Shown here one piece after another: positions 51,389 through 59,283 of a stretch of 64,000 nucleotides of DNA. Each line of letters begins with the position of its first letter. Within the stretch, counting starts at the first letter, position 1. The notes below the pieces were generated by a model, which saw nothing but the letters and a program-made list of their open reading frames with translations, made no database searches and was not told the DNA's origin. The DNA is taken from positions 1 to 64,000 of the forward strand of contig VGIW01000005.1 in assembly GCA_016867715.1 (NCBI GenBank), in the 5' to 3' direction. Source of the DNA: Candidatus Eisenbacteria bacterium (GTDB lineage Bacteria; Orphanbacterota; Orphanbacteria; Orphanbacterales; Orphanbacteraceae). The translations under genes were made by a program, and so were the position numbers.

Positions 51389-52446
51389 GGGAGATCTTCC
51401 TCTCCGAGCGCGGCGAGGAGAGCCGGGAGTCTCCCCTCGGGGTCCTGAAAGCGGACCTCGACGCGCAGCGTGTGGAGCCCGGCCCGCTCTGCTTCTTCCG
51501 GCGCGAGTCGGCTCCGATCTTTTTCGGTCGTGACCGCGAGCGCGCCGATCCGCGCGGCGCTTTGCGCGATGCGTGCGCGATCCTCGCAGTCGAAACGATG
51601 ATGATCGGGGAAACGGAGGCGTCCCGCGATCCTTGCACCCGTCTCCTCGATCGTCTTCTCGAACGATTCCGGGCTCCCGATCCCGCTCACCGCGAGCACA
51701 CGCCGGCCGCTGAGGAACGTCCGCGCGTCGGCGGTCGCGCCGGTCGGAAGAAGCACGCCGATCGTTTCATAGGTAAAGCGAATGCGGGCGGCGGGCGCTC
51801 CCGCCCGGTCGAGGACCGCGTCGAGGTTCTCGTCCGTCCCCTCGAGCGCGCGGACGAGGACGAGGCCGGCGCGGCGGAGCGCGCCCGGAGGTTCGCGAAG
51901 GGTCCCGCGCGGAAGAAGACGGCCGTTTCCGAACGGCCGAACGCCGGGGACGAGAACGATGTCGAGGTCGCGCGCGAGCCTCCGATGCTGCATGCCGTCG
52001 TCGAGGAGGAGGAAGTCCGCTCCGAACCGATCGATCGCGAGGCGCCCCGTTCGGACCCGGTCTGCGCCGAGGACGATCGGGAGATCCGGGAGGCGGAGCC
52101 GAACGAGGCACGGTTCATCCCCGTAGAGAAGATGTCCCCGAGGTCCCGGCTCCTCTCCGGGAGGCATCGCGACGATCCGTCCCGCCCGCTCCCTCCCGTA
52201 GCCTCGGGAGAGGAGCGCGGGGCGTCTCCCCTCCCCGAGGAGGATCGAGGCGAGCGCGATCGCGACGGGGGTCTTCCCCGTTCCGCCGACCGAGAGGTTC
52301 CCGACGCTCGCGACCGGCGCGCCGAGCCGGACCGAACGGAGAATCCTTCGGTCATAAAGAGTGTTTCGCAAAAGGACCGCCGCGCGGAAGACCCACTCCC
52401 CCGCGGCCCCGAGCGGTCCGCCGATCGGCTCCGGCCGTCGTTTCAT
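51385..52446 (-). CDS. lpxK: tetraacyldisaccharide 4'-kinase LpxK
   Basis: 353 residues. The P-loop VGNLSVGGTGKTP (about 48-60) is the LpxK signature; LLSRGYGR, YGDEPCLVRLRLPDLPIVLGADR and LLLDDGMQHRRLARDLDIVL (second Asp-rich metal loop) follow. It phosphorylates the 4' position of the lipid A disaccharide at the inner membrane. A hydrophobic N-terminal helix (about 15-28) is typical. ATG 52446 overlaps the kdtA stop (ATGA), so it follows kdtA in the operon. Confidence 0.96.
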   Translation of the reverse strand: MKRRPEPIGGPLGAAGEWVFRAAVLLRNTLYDRRILRSVRLGAPVASVGNLSVGGTGKTPVAIALASILLGEGRRPALLSRGYGRERAGRIVAMPPGEEPGPRGHLLYGDEPCLVRLRLPDLPIVLGADRVRTGRLAIDRFGADFLLLDDGMQHRRLARDLDIVLVPGVRPFGNGRLLPRGTLREPPGALRRAGLVLVRALEGTDENLDAVLDRAGAPAARIRFTYETIGVLLPTGATADARTFLSGRRVLAVSGIGSPESFEKTIEETGARIAGRLRFPDHHRFDCEDRARIAQSAARIGALAVTTEKDRSRLAPEEAERAGLHTLRVEVRFQDPEGRLPALLAALGEEDLP

Positions 52447-53678
52447 GCGGGAACCTCCCCGAGGAGGCCCTCGCGCGCGAGACGGCCGGCGCAGCGCGCG
52501 GCCGCCCCTCGTTCCGCGAGAAGGGCGGCGCGCCCCGCCTCGCCGCGGCGCCTTCGCTCCCCGTCGTCGGCGAAGAGATCGAGAATCCTCCGAGCGAGCG
52601 CCTCGCTGTCGCACGTTTCCTCGAGCGCGCCCGCCTTCTCGAGAAGGTCGGCGATCTCGCGGCAGTTCTCCCGGTGCGGCCCCATCAGCACCGGCACGCC
52701 GAATCGGGCCGGTTCCGCCGGGTTGTGTCCGCCGTGGCGCGAGAGGGACCCGCCGACGAACGCGACGTCCGCCGCGGCATAGAAGGAAAGAAGATCGCCG
52801 ATCGTGTCGACGAGGACCGCCCGTCCCGGGGAACCGCGCGCCTCGCTCCAACGACTCCACGGAATCCCGATCGCCGCGAGGTACTCGGCGGCGCGCGCGG
52901 GGTGTCTCGGGACCACCGCAACGCCGTGCTTCTCGTTCGCCGCGAGCACGGCGCGCACCGCGCGGAGAACCGCGCCTTGCTCGCCCGATCGAACCGAACC
53001 GAAAACGACCCATCGCTCGTCCGCGTGTTTTCGGAGCCCGAGGTCGCGGGGATCGGCTCCCTCCGAGTCGATCTTGGTGTTCCCGTGGACGAAGATCCTC
53101 TCCGCCGGAACGCCGAACGCCGCGAAGCGCCGTGCGTCGATCGCCCGCTGCACGCCGAGGAGCGACACGCGCGCGAGCGCCGCCCGATAGAGCGGCCGCG
53201 CGAAGCGCATCCTCCGGAACGCCCTCGCGGAGATCCGCCCGTTCACGATCGCGACCGGGACGGAGCGGCGCGACGCCTCTCGCAGAAGGTTCGGCCAGAT
53301 CTCGGTCTCGACGAGAAGAAGGGCGCGCGGGCGAATCGCGTCGAACGCGGAGCGCACCGCGGGCTCGAGATCGAGAGGCGCGTAGAGGGAGCGAACCTCC
53401 GGGATCCTCCCGGCGCGCCGCTTGCCGGCGGCGGTCATCGAGGTGAGCACGAGGTCCGCCTCCGGCCGCGCGCGACGGATCTCGCGAACGATCGGCTCCG
53501 CCCCTTCCGTCTCTCCCGCCGAGGCGGCGTGAATCCAGATCGGGCGGCGGGTCCCGAGCGCCTCGTAGCGACCGAGCCTCTCGTTTCTCTCGCTGGGGTC
53601 CCGGACGAGCAGCCGAAGCAGGGGAATAGCAAGAGGGCCAACGCATTTCGTAGCAATTCTATACAAAGCTTCCATCAT
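52443..53678 (-). CDS. kdtA: 3-deoxy-D-manno-octulosonic-acid transferase KdtA/WaaA
   Basis: 411 residues. An N-terminal membrane anchor (about 12-24) precedes the Kdo transferase domain: RPIWIHAASAGETEGAEPIV, LVLTSMTAAGKRRAG, LLVETEIWPNLLREA and the donor half with FVGGSLSRHGGHNPAEPARFGVPVLMGP. It adds Kdo to lipid IVA. Number of Kdo residues transferred cannot be read off. ATG 53678 and the second ATG at 53675 both overlap the preceding stop. Also called waaA. Confidence 0.96.
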   Translation of the reverse strand: MMEALYRIATKCVGPLAIPLLRLLVRDPSERNERLGRYEALGTRRPIWIHAASAGETEGAEPIVREIRRARPEADLVLTSMTAAGKRRAGRIPEVRSLYAPLDLEPAVRSAFDAIRPRALLLVETEIWPNLLREASRRSVPVAIVNGRISARAFRRMRFARPLYRAALARVSLLGVQRAIDARRFAAFGVPAERIFVHGNTKIDSEGADPRDLGLRKHADERWVVFGSVRSGEQGAVLRAVRAVLAANEKHGVAVVPRHPARAAEYLAAIGIPWSRWSEARGSPGRAVLVDTIGDLLSFYAAADVAFVGGSLSRHGGHNPAEPARFGVPVLMGPHRENCREIADLLEKAGALEETCDSEALARRILDLFADDGERRRRGEAGRAALLAERGAAARCAGRLAREGLLGEVPA

Positions 53679-54355
53679 GTGGATTCTCTCGCCCCGCAGA
53701 GCCGGTCCGCCTCCTTCGAGAGAACGACGAGCGCGTTCTCCACGCGAGCGCGCGCCTCCTCCACCTCTTCGGGCGAGAGAGTCCTCGGCACATCGATCGG
53801 CGGGCCGTACCCGACCGCGACGCGCGCGAAAGGGGCCGGGATCCGGAATCGGTCCCACGATCCGAGCGTGAGGCCTCGGTTCGAAGCGCTCGCGAGAGGA
53901 AGGATGGGAACACCGGCCCTCTGCGCGATGCGCACAACCCCCGCCTCGGCCGATTCCCGCGGGCCTCGCGGACCGTCCGGCGTGATCGCGAGATCGTAGC
54001 CTTCGGACGCGCGGCGCGCCATCTCCAGAATCGCGCGTGCTCCCCCTCGTCCCGTCGACCCGCGCACCGATCCGAAGCCGAGGCTCTCCGTGACGCGGCG
54101 GATCATCTCTCCGTCCCGGTGGCGGCTGATCAGAATGTGGATGCGCCGCCCGCGGTGCGTGAAGGTGAGCGGAAGAAGACGCCCGTGCCAGAACGCGTAG
54201 AGGACCCGCATGCCTCGCGACCGGCACGACTCGAGATGCTCCTCGCCGAACCATCGAACCCGCCACGTGGAGCCGAGGATGCGGATGACGACAGGGCCGA
54301 GCCGCACCGCGAGATGAAAGACGAGCGCGTCGGAGAGCTTCGAGAGGCGGCTCAT
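53675..54355 (-). CDS. DUF374/lysophospholipid acyltransferase-family protein
   Basis: 226 residues with one N-terminal hydrophobic segment (about 10-28). VLYAFWHGRLLPL, ILISRHRDGEMIRRV (the His-x4-Asp acyltransferase motif, HRDGE), GSVRGSTGRGGARAIL and AITPDGPRGP are the family blocks, and AQRAGVPILPLASAS follows. Members of this family sit in lipid A operons and may place a secondary acyl chain or act as a lipid A-associated acyltransferase, in place of the LpxL/LpxM type, which is absent here. ATG 54355 overlaps lpxB (ATGA). Confidence 0.92.
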   Translation of the reverse strand: MSRLSKLSDALVFHLAVRLGPVVIRILGSTWRVRWFGEEHLESCRSRGMRVLYAFWHGRLLPLTFTHRGRRIHILISRHRDGEMIRRVTESLGFGSVRGSTGRGGARAILEMARRASEGYDLAITPDGPRGPRESAEAGVVRIAQRAGVPILPLASASNRGLTLGSWDRFRIPAPFARVAVGYGPPIDVPRTLSPEEVEEARARVENALVVLSKEADRLCGAREST

Positions 54356-55473
54356 TCGAGAATCCTCAAGACTTCTTCGGCGGCGCGTCCCGAGGCGCCC
54401 CCCTCGCCGAGCGTCTCCTTGACGGCGCGGATCCGCGCGCGCATCGCCTCGAGGCGTTCGGGATGCAGGAGCCACTCGCGGGCGACCGGAAGAAGACGAT
54501 CGGGCGCCGCGTCCCCCTGGAGAAACTCGGGGGCGAGGCGTTCCCCCGCGAGGAGGTTCACCATGCCGACGTGCGGAACGCGCACGAGCCTCTTTCCGAT
54601 CATCCAGGAGATCGGCGAGACGCGGTAGAGGACCGCCATCGGGGTCCCGACGCAGACCGCCTCGACCGTCATCGTCCCCGACGCGACGAGCGCGAACCCC
54701 GAGGCGGCGAGCAGGTCATAGGTCTCCCCTCGAAGGAGCGGCGTCTGCCCCGCGTCCGAACGGCGATAGACGACGTCGTCCAAGGTGGGCGCCGCCCCGA
54801 TGAGCGGCGCGACCGGAAAGCCCTCGTCCGCGAGGCGCCGAATCGTCCGCGTCATGACGGGGAGGAGGCGCTCGACTTCATGCGCGCGGCTTCCGGGGAA
54901 GAGCCCGATGATCGTTTGGCTCTCAAGAATCTCCCGGCGCTCGCGAAACTCCCCCGGGGTTCCGGAAGGCCTCGCGAGATCGACGAGGGGATGGCCGACG
55001 AAGCGGACCGGCACGCCCCGCGCGCGAAAGAAAGTCTCCTCGAACGGGAGGATCACGAGAAGAACGCGGACGAGCTCCCGAAGAGCGCGCACCCTTCCGG
55101 CGCCCCACGCCCATGCTTGCGGCGCGACATAGTAGACGACCGGAACCGACTCCGACGCGGCGGCGCGCGCGAGACGAAGGTTGAAGCCGGGGAAATCGAT
55201 GAGGACGACCGCGGCGGGGCGCCTCCGGCGGATCTCCTTACGCATGCGGGAGAGGGCGCGGAGGAAGAAGGGAACGCGGAGCGCCACCTCGGAGAACCCG
55301 AGCACGGAGAAGTCGCGGATCGGGAAGAGGATCTCAACCCCCTCCTTCTCCATCCGCTCCCCGCCCGCGCCCCAGAAGGCGAGGTTGTCCGTTCGCGCGC
55401 GAAGCTCGCGGACGAGCTCCGCTCCGTAGAGCTCGCCCGAGGCCTCTCCCGCGACGACCAGCACGTTCTTCAT
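54352..55473 (-). CDS. lpxB: lipid-A-disaccharide synthase LpxB
   Basis: 373 residues, GT19. VVAGEASGELYGAELV at the start, RMEKEGVEILFPIRDFSVLGFSEV, VVLIDFPGFNLRLA, VYYVAPQAWAWGAGRV and the donor half FPGSRAHEVERLLPVM, with ASGTMTVEAVCVGTPMAVLYRVSP, are the LpxB signature series. It joins lipid X and UDP-2,3-diacylglucosamine. No lpxH or lpxI, which would make lipid X, is in the window. ATG 55473 overlaps the methyltransferase-like gene (ATGA). Confidence 0.97.
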   Translation of the reverse strand: MKNVLVVAGEASGELYGAELVRELRARTDNLAFWGAGGERMEKEGVEILFPIRDFSVLGFSEVALRVPFFLRALSRMRKEIRRRRPAAVVLIDFPGFNLRLARAAASESVPVVYYVAPQAWAWGAGRVRALRELVRVLLVILPFEETFFRARGVPVRFVGHPLVDLARPSGTPGEFRERREILESQTIIGLFPGSRAHEVERLLPVMTRTIRRLADEGFPVAPLIGAAPTLDDVVYRRSDAGQTPLLRGETYDLLAASGFALVASGTMTVEAVCVGTPMAVLYRVSPISWMIGKRLVRVPHVGMVNLLAGERLAPEFLQGDAAPDRLLPVAREWLLHPERLEAMRARIRAVKETLGEGGASGRAAEEVLRILE

Positions 55474-56075
55474 CCGCGCCCCCCGAGAAGCGGCGCGCGA
55501 AGGAGCATCGCGCCGAGAAGAAGACCGATCGCGGCAAGCGTTGGTCTCTCGACGCGGAGCGCCGCGCGCATCCCGAGGCCCGGCTTCCCGATCGATCGTC
55601 CCCACCCGCGCGGGAAGAAGCGGGGAACGGCGTTCTTGTATGCGGCGAACTCTTCGGGAAAGCGGCGCGCGAGCTCCGCCTCCTCCGCGCGGATGATCGC
55701 CGCGTACTGGACCGCGAAGAGGATCCAGAGAAGAGGAGGAAGGACCGGAATCCCCGAGAAGAGAGCGAGCCCGGTCGAGAGAAGGAGGTTGCCGAGATAG
55801 AGCGGGTTCCGCGTGCGGGCGTAGGGTCCCTCCGCGACGAGGGTCTCCCCTCCGAGCGCGCGCGAACGGGACGATCCCCCGATGAAGCGGAGCGAGTCGA
55901 TCCGAAGCGTCTCGCCGAGAAGAACGAGAGGCATTCCGGCGCCGATCGACCATCCCGTCGGCCGGCTCGCGAGGAGAACGACGAGGACGAGGGGAAGGGG
56001 CGTGTAGGCCCGCCATCGATAGAGGAAACGCCCGATCCGTTCCGCACGCGGCCTCACGCCCGCCGCCCTATCCAC
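55470..56075 (-). CDS. PEMT/ICMT-like membrane methyltransferase
   Basis: 201 residues, about five membrane helices. LVAEGPYARTRNPLYLGNLLLS is the SAM-binding start of isoprenylcysteine-carboxyl- or phospholipid-methyltransferase-like proteins, and AEEAELARRFPEEFAAYKNAVPRFFPR is the matching C-terminal motif. The substrate is unknown; phospholipid, quinone, prenyl or lipid A intermediate are open. It lies inside the lipid A operon between the oxidoreductase and lpxB, which is suggestive of membrane-lipid methylation. Start GTG 56075 overlaps the preceding stop by 8 bases; GTG 56057 is an alternative. Confidence 0.82.
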   Translation of the reverse strand: MDRAAGVRPRAERIGRFLYRWRAYTPLPLVLVVLLASRPTGWSIGAGMPLVLLGETLRIDSLRFIGGSSRSRALGGETLVAEGPYARTRNPLYLGNLLLSTGLALFSGIPVLPPLLWILFAVQYAAIIRAEEAELARRFPEEFAAYKNAVPRFFPRGWGRSIGKPGLGMRAALRVERPTLAAIGLLLGAMLLRAPLLGGRG

Positions 56076-57042
56076 CGGTCCCCCGGTTCTTGCGGATCTT
56101 CTCGAGAATCGCGTGGCCGATGCAGAGCGCCTCGGTCGCCTCCCCCGCCGGAACGACTCTCGCTTCCCCTCCCCTCACGGCTCTTAAGAAATGAAGGATC
56201 TCAATGCGAAGGGGTTCTCCCTTCTCCACCTCGAGGGCGCGCCTCTCGATCAGTCTCGCGAACGACTCAGGCGTGAGACGGTCGGGCGGCGGGAGCTCGC
56301 CGGTCCGTCGATAGATCGTGGCCGCCTGCTCCGTGTAGTCGAGGGAGATATACCGGTTCTCCTCGAAGATGCGGATCTTGCGGGTCTTCGCGAGGGAGAT
56401 CCGGCTCGCCGTGAGGTTCGCGACGCACCCGTTCTCGAAGCGAAGGCGGGCGTTCGCGATGTCGATGTTCGGCGAGAGGACGGCGACCCCCGTCGCCTCG
56501 AGCCCCGCGAGGGGCGAGCGCGCGATCCGTAGGAGGATGTCGATATCGTGGATCATGAGATCGAGGACGACCGAGACATCGAGACCGCGCACGTCGAAGG
56601 GGGAGAGACGGTGGATCTCGACGAAGCGGGGATCGCACCCCTCGGCGAGAAGCGCCGCGACCGCCGGGTTGAAGCGCTCAAGATGCCCGACGGCGAGGAT
56701 CCTTCCGGCGCGGCGGGCCGCGCGCTCCATCTCCTCGGCCTCGGCGGGAACCGGAGCGATCGGCTTCTCGACGAGAACATGGACGCCGCGCGCGAGTGCC
56801 CGGAGAGCGACCTCGCCGTGCGCGGAGGTCGGAACGGCGATCGTTGCCGCCTCGACCTCGCCGAGCAGATCGTCGAGGTCGTCGTACGCGCGGCCGCCGC
56901 CTCGGGCCGCCGCCGCGCGCGCCCGCTCCGGATCGCGATCGTAGCAGCCGACAAAACGGGCTTCCGGCGCCGAGGCGAGCACGCGGACGTGGTTCGCACC
57001 CCAGGCGCCGACGCCGATCACCCCGATGCGAACCGGTTCCAT
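56068..57042 (-). CDS. Gfo/Idh/MocA-family oxidoreductase in the lipid A operon (GnnA-like position)
   Basis: 324 residues. IGVIGVGAWGANHVRVL binds NAD(P), HVLVEKPIAP supplies the catalytic lysine and HLERFNPAVAALL is the family's substrate loop; VVLDLMIHDIDILLR holds the conserved His. It lies between lpxA and lpxB. In Acidithiobacillus ferrooxidans that interval contains gnnA and gnnB, which convert UDP-GlcNAc to its 3-amino form before LpxA. No gnnB-like aminotransferase lies alongside here, so the role is open. ATG 57042 is chosen over GTG 57117, which would add 25 Arg/Pro-rich residues. Confidence 0.88.
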   Translation of the reverse strand: MEPVRIGVIGVGAWGANHVRVLASAPEARFVGCYDRDPERARAAAARGGGRAYDDLDDLLGEVEAATIAVPTSAHGEVALRALARGVHVLVEKPIAPVPAEAEEMERAARRAGRILAVGHLERFNPAVAALLAEGCDPRFVEIHRLSPFDVRGLDVSVVLDLMIHDIDILLRIARSPLAGLEATGVAVLSPNIDIANARLRFENGCVANLTASRISLAKTRKIRIFEENRYISLDYTEQAATIYRRTGELPPPDRLTPESFARLIERRALEVEKGEPLRIEILHFLRAVRGGEARVVPAGEATEALCIGHAILEKIRKNRGTGG

Positions 57043-57127
57043 CGTTCGGAGTCTCTCAACAATCGGCTCGTGCCGCGCCCTTCCCCGCGTGCCGGGCGGG
57101 GGGTTCCGCCGATTCACCGGGCCGGGA

Positions 57128-57922
57128 CTAGGTGATGCCCCTCTCCGAGGTCTCGATGAAGCGGAGAAGGTGCCGGATCTCCGGCAGGTCAGGAAGCTCC
57201 GCGCGGATCGCCTCCACCGCTTGCGGCGTGTTCTTCTCCGACCGGTACAGGATCTTGTACGCCTTGCGGAGCGCCGCGCGCGTCTCGGCCGGGAAACCGC
57301 GCCGCTCGAGCCCGACCTGGTTGATGCCGGCCACTCGAAGAGGATTGCCCGCGGCGAGGAAATACGGAGGAACGTCCTGGGCCACGCGCGAGCCGCCTCC
57401 GATGAAGGAGTGTCCTCCGATTCGCACGAACTGGTGAACCGGGGTGACCCCGCCGATGCTCGCGTGATCCTCCACCGTCACGTGGCCGGCGAGGTTCACC
57501 GCGTTCGCGAGAATCGTGTGGTTCCCGACCACGCAGTTGTGCGCGATGTGGACGTACGCCATCAGAAGATTGTGGCTCCCGATGCGCGTCGCCTCGTTCT
57601 CCTCGGTCGCGCGGTGGATCGTGACGAACTCGCGAATCGTGTTCTGTTCGCCGATCTCCACGAGGCTCTCCGCCCCGCGGTACTTGAGGTCCTGCGGCTC
57701 GACCCCGATGCACGTCGAGTGCAGGATCGTGCATCCGGCTCCGATCACGGTCCGCCCGTCGATCACGTTGTGCGCGCCGATCGAGGTTCCGTCCCCGATC
57801 GACACGTTCGGGCCGACGATCGTGTACGGACCGACGGCGACATCCTTGCCGATCCTCGCCCCCGGCGCGACGAGAGCGGTCGGGTGAATGGTCCCGGGCA
57901 TGATCCCGGGTTCGATCCTCAT
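57128..57922 (-). CDS. lpxA: acyl-ACP:UDP-N-acetylglucosamine O-acyltransferase LpxA
   Basis: 264 residues of hexapeptide repeats forming a left-handed beta-helix. IHPTALVAPGARIGKDVAVGP starts it, VEPQDLKYRGAES is the substrate loop, and AYVHIAHNCVVGNHTILAN holds His125 and His128, the latter in the position of the catalytic His of E. coli LpxA. ASIGGVTPVHQFVRIGGHSFIGGGS follows, then the C-terminal helices with GFPAETRAALRKAYKILYRS. ATG 57922 has GGAG 7 bases upstream and 32 bases separate it from lpxC-fabZ. Whether it prefers the O- or 3-amino substrate cannot be read from sequence. Confidence 0.97.
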   Translation of the reverse strand: MRIEPGIMPGTIHPTALVAPGARIGKDVAVGPYTIVGPNVSIGDGTSIGAHNVIDGRTVIGAGCTILHSTCIGVEPQDLKYRGAESLVEIGEQNTIREFVTIHRATEENEATRIGSHNLLMAYVHIAHNCVVGNHTILANAVNLAGHVTVEDHASIGGVTPVHQFVRIGGHSFIGGGSRVAQDVPPYFLAAGNPLRVAGINQVGLERRGFPAETRAALRKAYKILYRSEKNTPQAVEAIRAELPDLPEIRHLLRFIETSERGIT

Positions 57923-57954
57923 GTTCGTCTCCTCGGGGGTCGCTCTGCTTCGGC

Positions 57955-59283
57955 TCACCGGTCCACGATCATGGAGAGGAGATCCGCTCCGGCGACCAGG
58001 TCGTCTCCCACGTAGGCGCGGCCGCGCATCTTGCAGGCCCTCGTCTTCAACCTCAGAAGCTCGAGTTCGAACCGGAGCGTGTCTCCGGGGAGAACCGGCT
58101 TGCGGAACTTCGCGTCATCGATGCCCATAAAGTAGACCAGCTTCCCTTCCGGGTGATCCACCGACGAGAGGAGAAGAATCCCGCCGGTCTGCGCCATCGC
58201 CTCGATGATGAGCACGGCGGGCATGATCGGGTGCCCCGGGAAATGCCCGATGAAGAACGGCTCGTTGATCGTGACATTCTTGATCCCCACCACGCGGGTT
58301 TCCGTGAGCTCGATAATCCGGTCCACCAGGAGGAACGGATAGCGGTGGGGCATGATCTTCATGATGAAGTTGATGTCGACGTTGGATGCGTGAAGGACCT
58401 CGTGCCGGAGCTTCAGGGTCGGCCCGTGCTTCTCCTCGGCGTAGCGGCGAAGGAGGCGCGCGAGCTTCACGTTCGCCGTGTGCCCCGCCTTGTGGGCGAG
58501 GATATGGCACCGCATCGGCAGGCCGACGAGGAAGAGGTCGCCGAGGAGGTCGAGGACTTTGTGGCGCACGAACTCGTCGGCGAACCGGAGCTGCTCGTCG
58601 CTCTCGACCGTCTCCTTGTGCACGACGATCGCGTTCGCGTATGTCCCTCCCTTGATCAGCCCCATCTGGCGCAAGCGGTCGACCTCGTTCTGGAGGGCGA
58701 ACGTCCGCGCGGGCGCGATCTCCCGGCCGAACGATTCCTCGTCGATGTCGAAGTTGACGTGTTGCGTGCCGATCACCGGGTTGTCGTACTGGATCGTGAA
58801 GCTGACCCGGAGCCCGTCGTGCGGAAGAACGACCAGCTCGATCCCGTTTTCTTGAAGCGCGATCGGGCGATCGACGCGCAAGTAGAAGCGTTCGGCGTCC
58901 TGCTCTTGAATCCCCGCTTCGCGGAGGAGGCGCACGTAGGGGAGAGCGCTCCCGTCCGGCTCGGCCGGCTCCTCCGAGTCGATCTCGATGCGGACGTTGT
59001 CGATCCCGAGCCCGGCGACCGTCGCGAGGACATGCTCGACGGTGCTGATCCGGACGTTTCCTTTCTCGAGAATCGTCCGGCGCATGCTCCCTTCCATGTC
59101 GACGGTGTTCGTGATGTCCGCGACGATCTCGACCGGTTCATCCAGATCGACGCGCACGAAGCGGACGCCCGTGTTCGGCGGCGCGGGGCGAAAGCGCATC
59201 GTGACCTCGTGCCCCGTATGAAGCCCCACGCCGGAGATCGAGGCCTCGCGGGCGATCGTTCGCTGGCGCGTGCGGGAGCTCAT
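57955..59283 (-). CDS. bifunctional LpxC-FabZ fusion (UDP-3-O-acyl-GlcNAc deacetylase/3-hydroxyacyl-ACP dehydratase)
   Basis: 442 residues in two enzymes. LpxC (about 1-290) carries zinc ligands His84 (TVEHVLATVAG), His241 and Asp245 (RHKVLDLLGD) plus His268 (HKAGHTAN). FabZ (about 305-442) has GHFPGHP with catalytic His347 and Glu361 (LIIEAMAQ). LpxC catalyses the committed step of lipid A synthesis; FabZ dehydrates 3-hydroxyacyl-ACP, drawing on the same precursor pool. The fusion is known in Bacteroidetes and relatives and supports FCB-type ancestry. ATG 59283 overlaps lpxD (ATGA). Confidence 0.97.
   Translation of the reverse strand: MSSRTRQRTIAREASISGVGLHTGHEVTMRFRPAPPNTGVRFVRVDLDEPVEIVADITNTVDMEGSMRRTILEKGNVRISTVEHVLATVAGLGIDNVRIEIDSEEPAEPDGSALPYVRLLREAGIQEQDAERFYLRVDRPIALQENGIELVVLPHDGLRVSFTIQYDNPVIGTQHVNFDIDEESFGREIAPARTFALQNEVDRLRQMGLIKGGTYANAIVVHKETVESDEQLRFADEFVRHKVLDLLGDLFLVGLPMRCHILAHKAGHTANVKLARLLRRYAEEKHGPTLKLRHEVLHASNVDINFIMKIMPHRYPFLLVDRIIELTETRVVGIKNVTINEPFFIGHFPGHPIMPAVLIIEAMAQTGGILLLSSVDHPEGKLVYFMGIDDAKFRKPVLPGDTLRFELELLRLKTRACKMRGRAYVGDDLVAGADLLSMIVDR

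Noticed and set aside
49592-51448. 618-codon plus-strand frame opposite nadB and MEMO
   Set aside because: Antisense shadow with no conserved motif.
57923-57958. lpxA start at GTG 57958 overlapping the lpxC stop
   Set aside because: ATG 57922 has GGAG at good spacing and matches the normal LpxA N-terminus.
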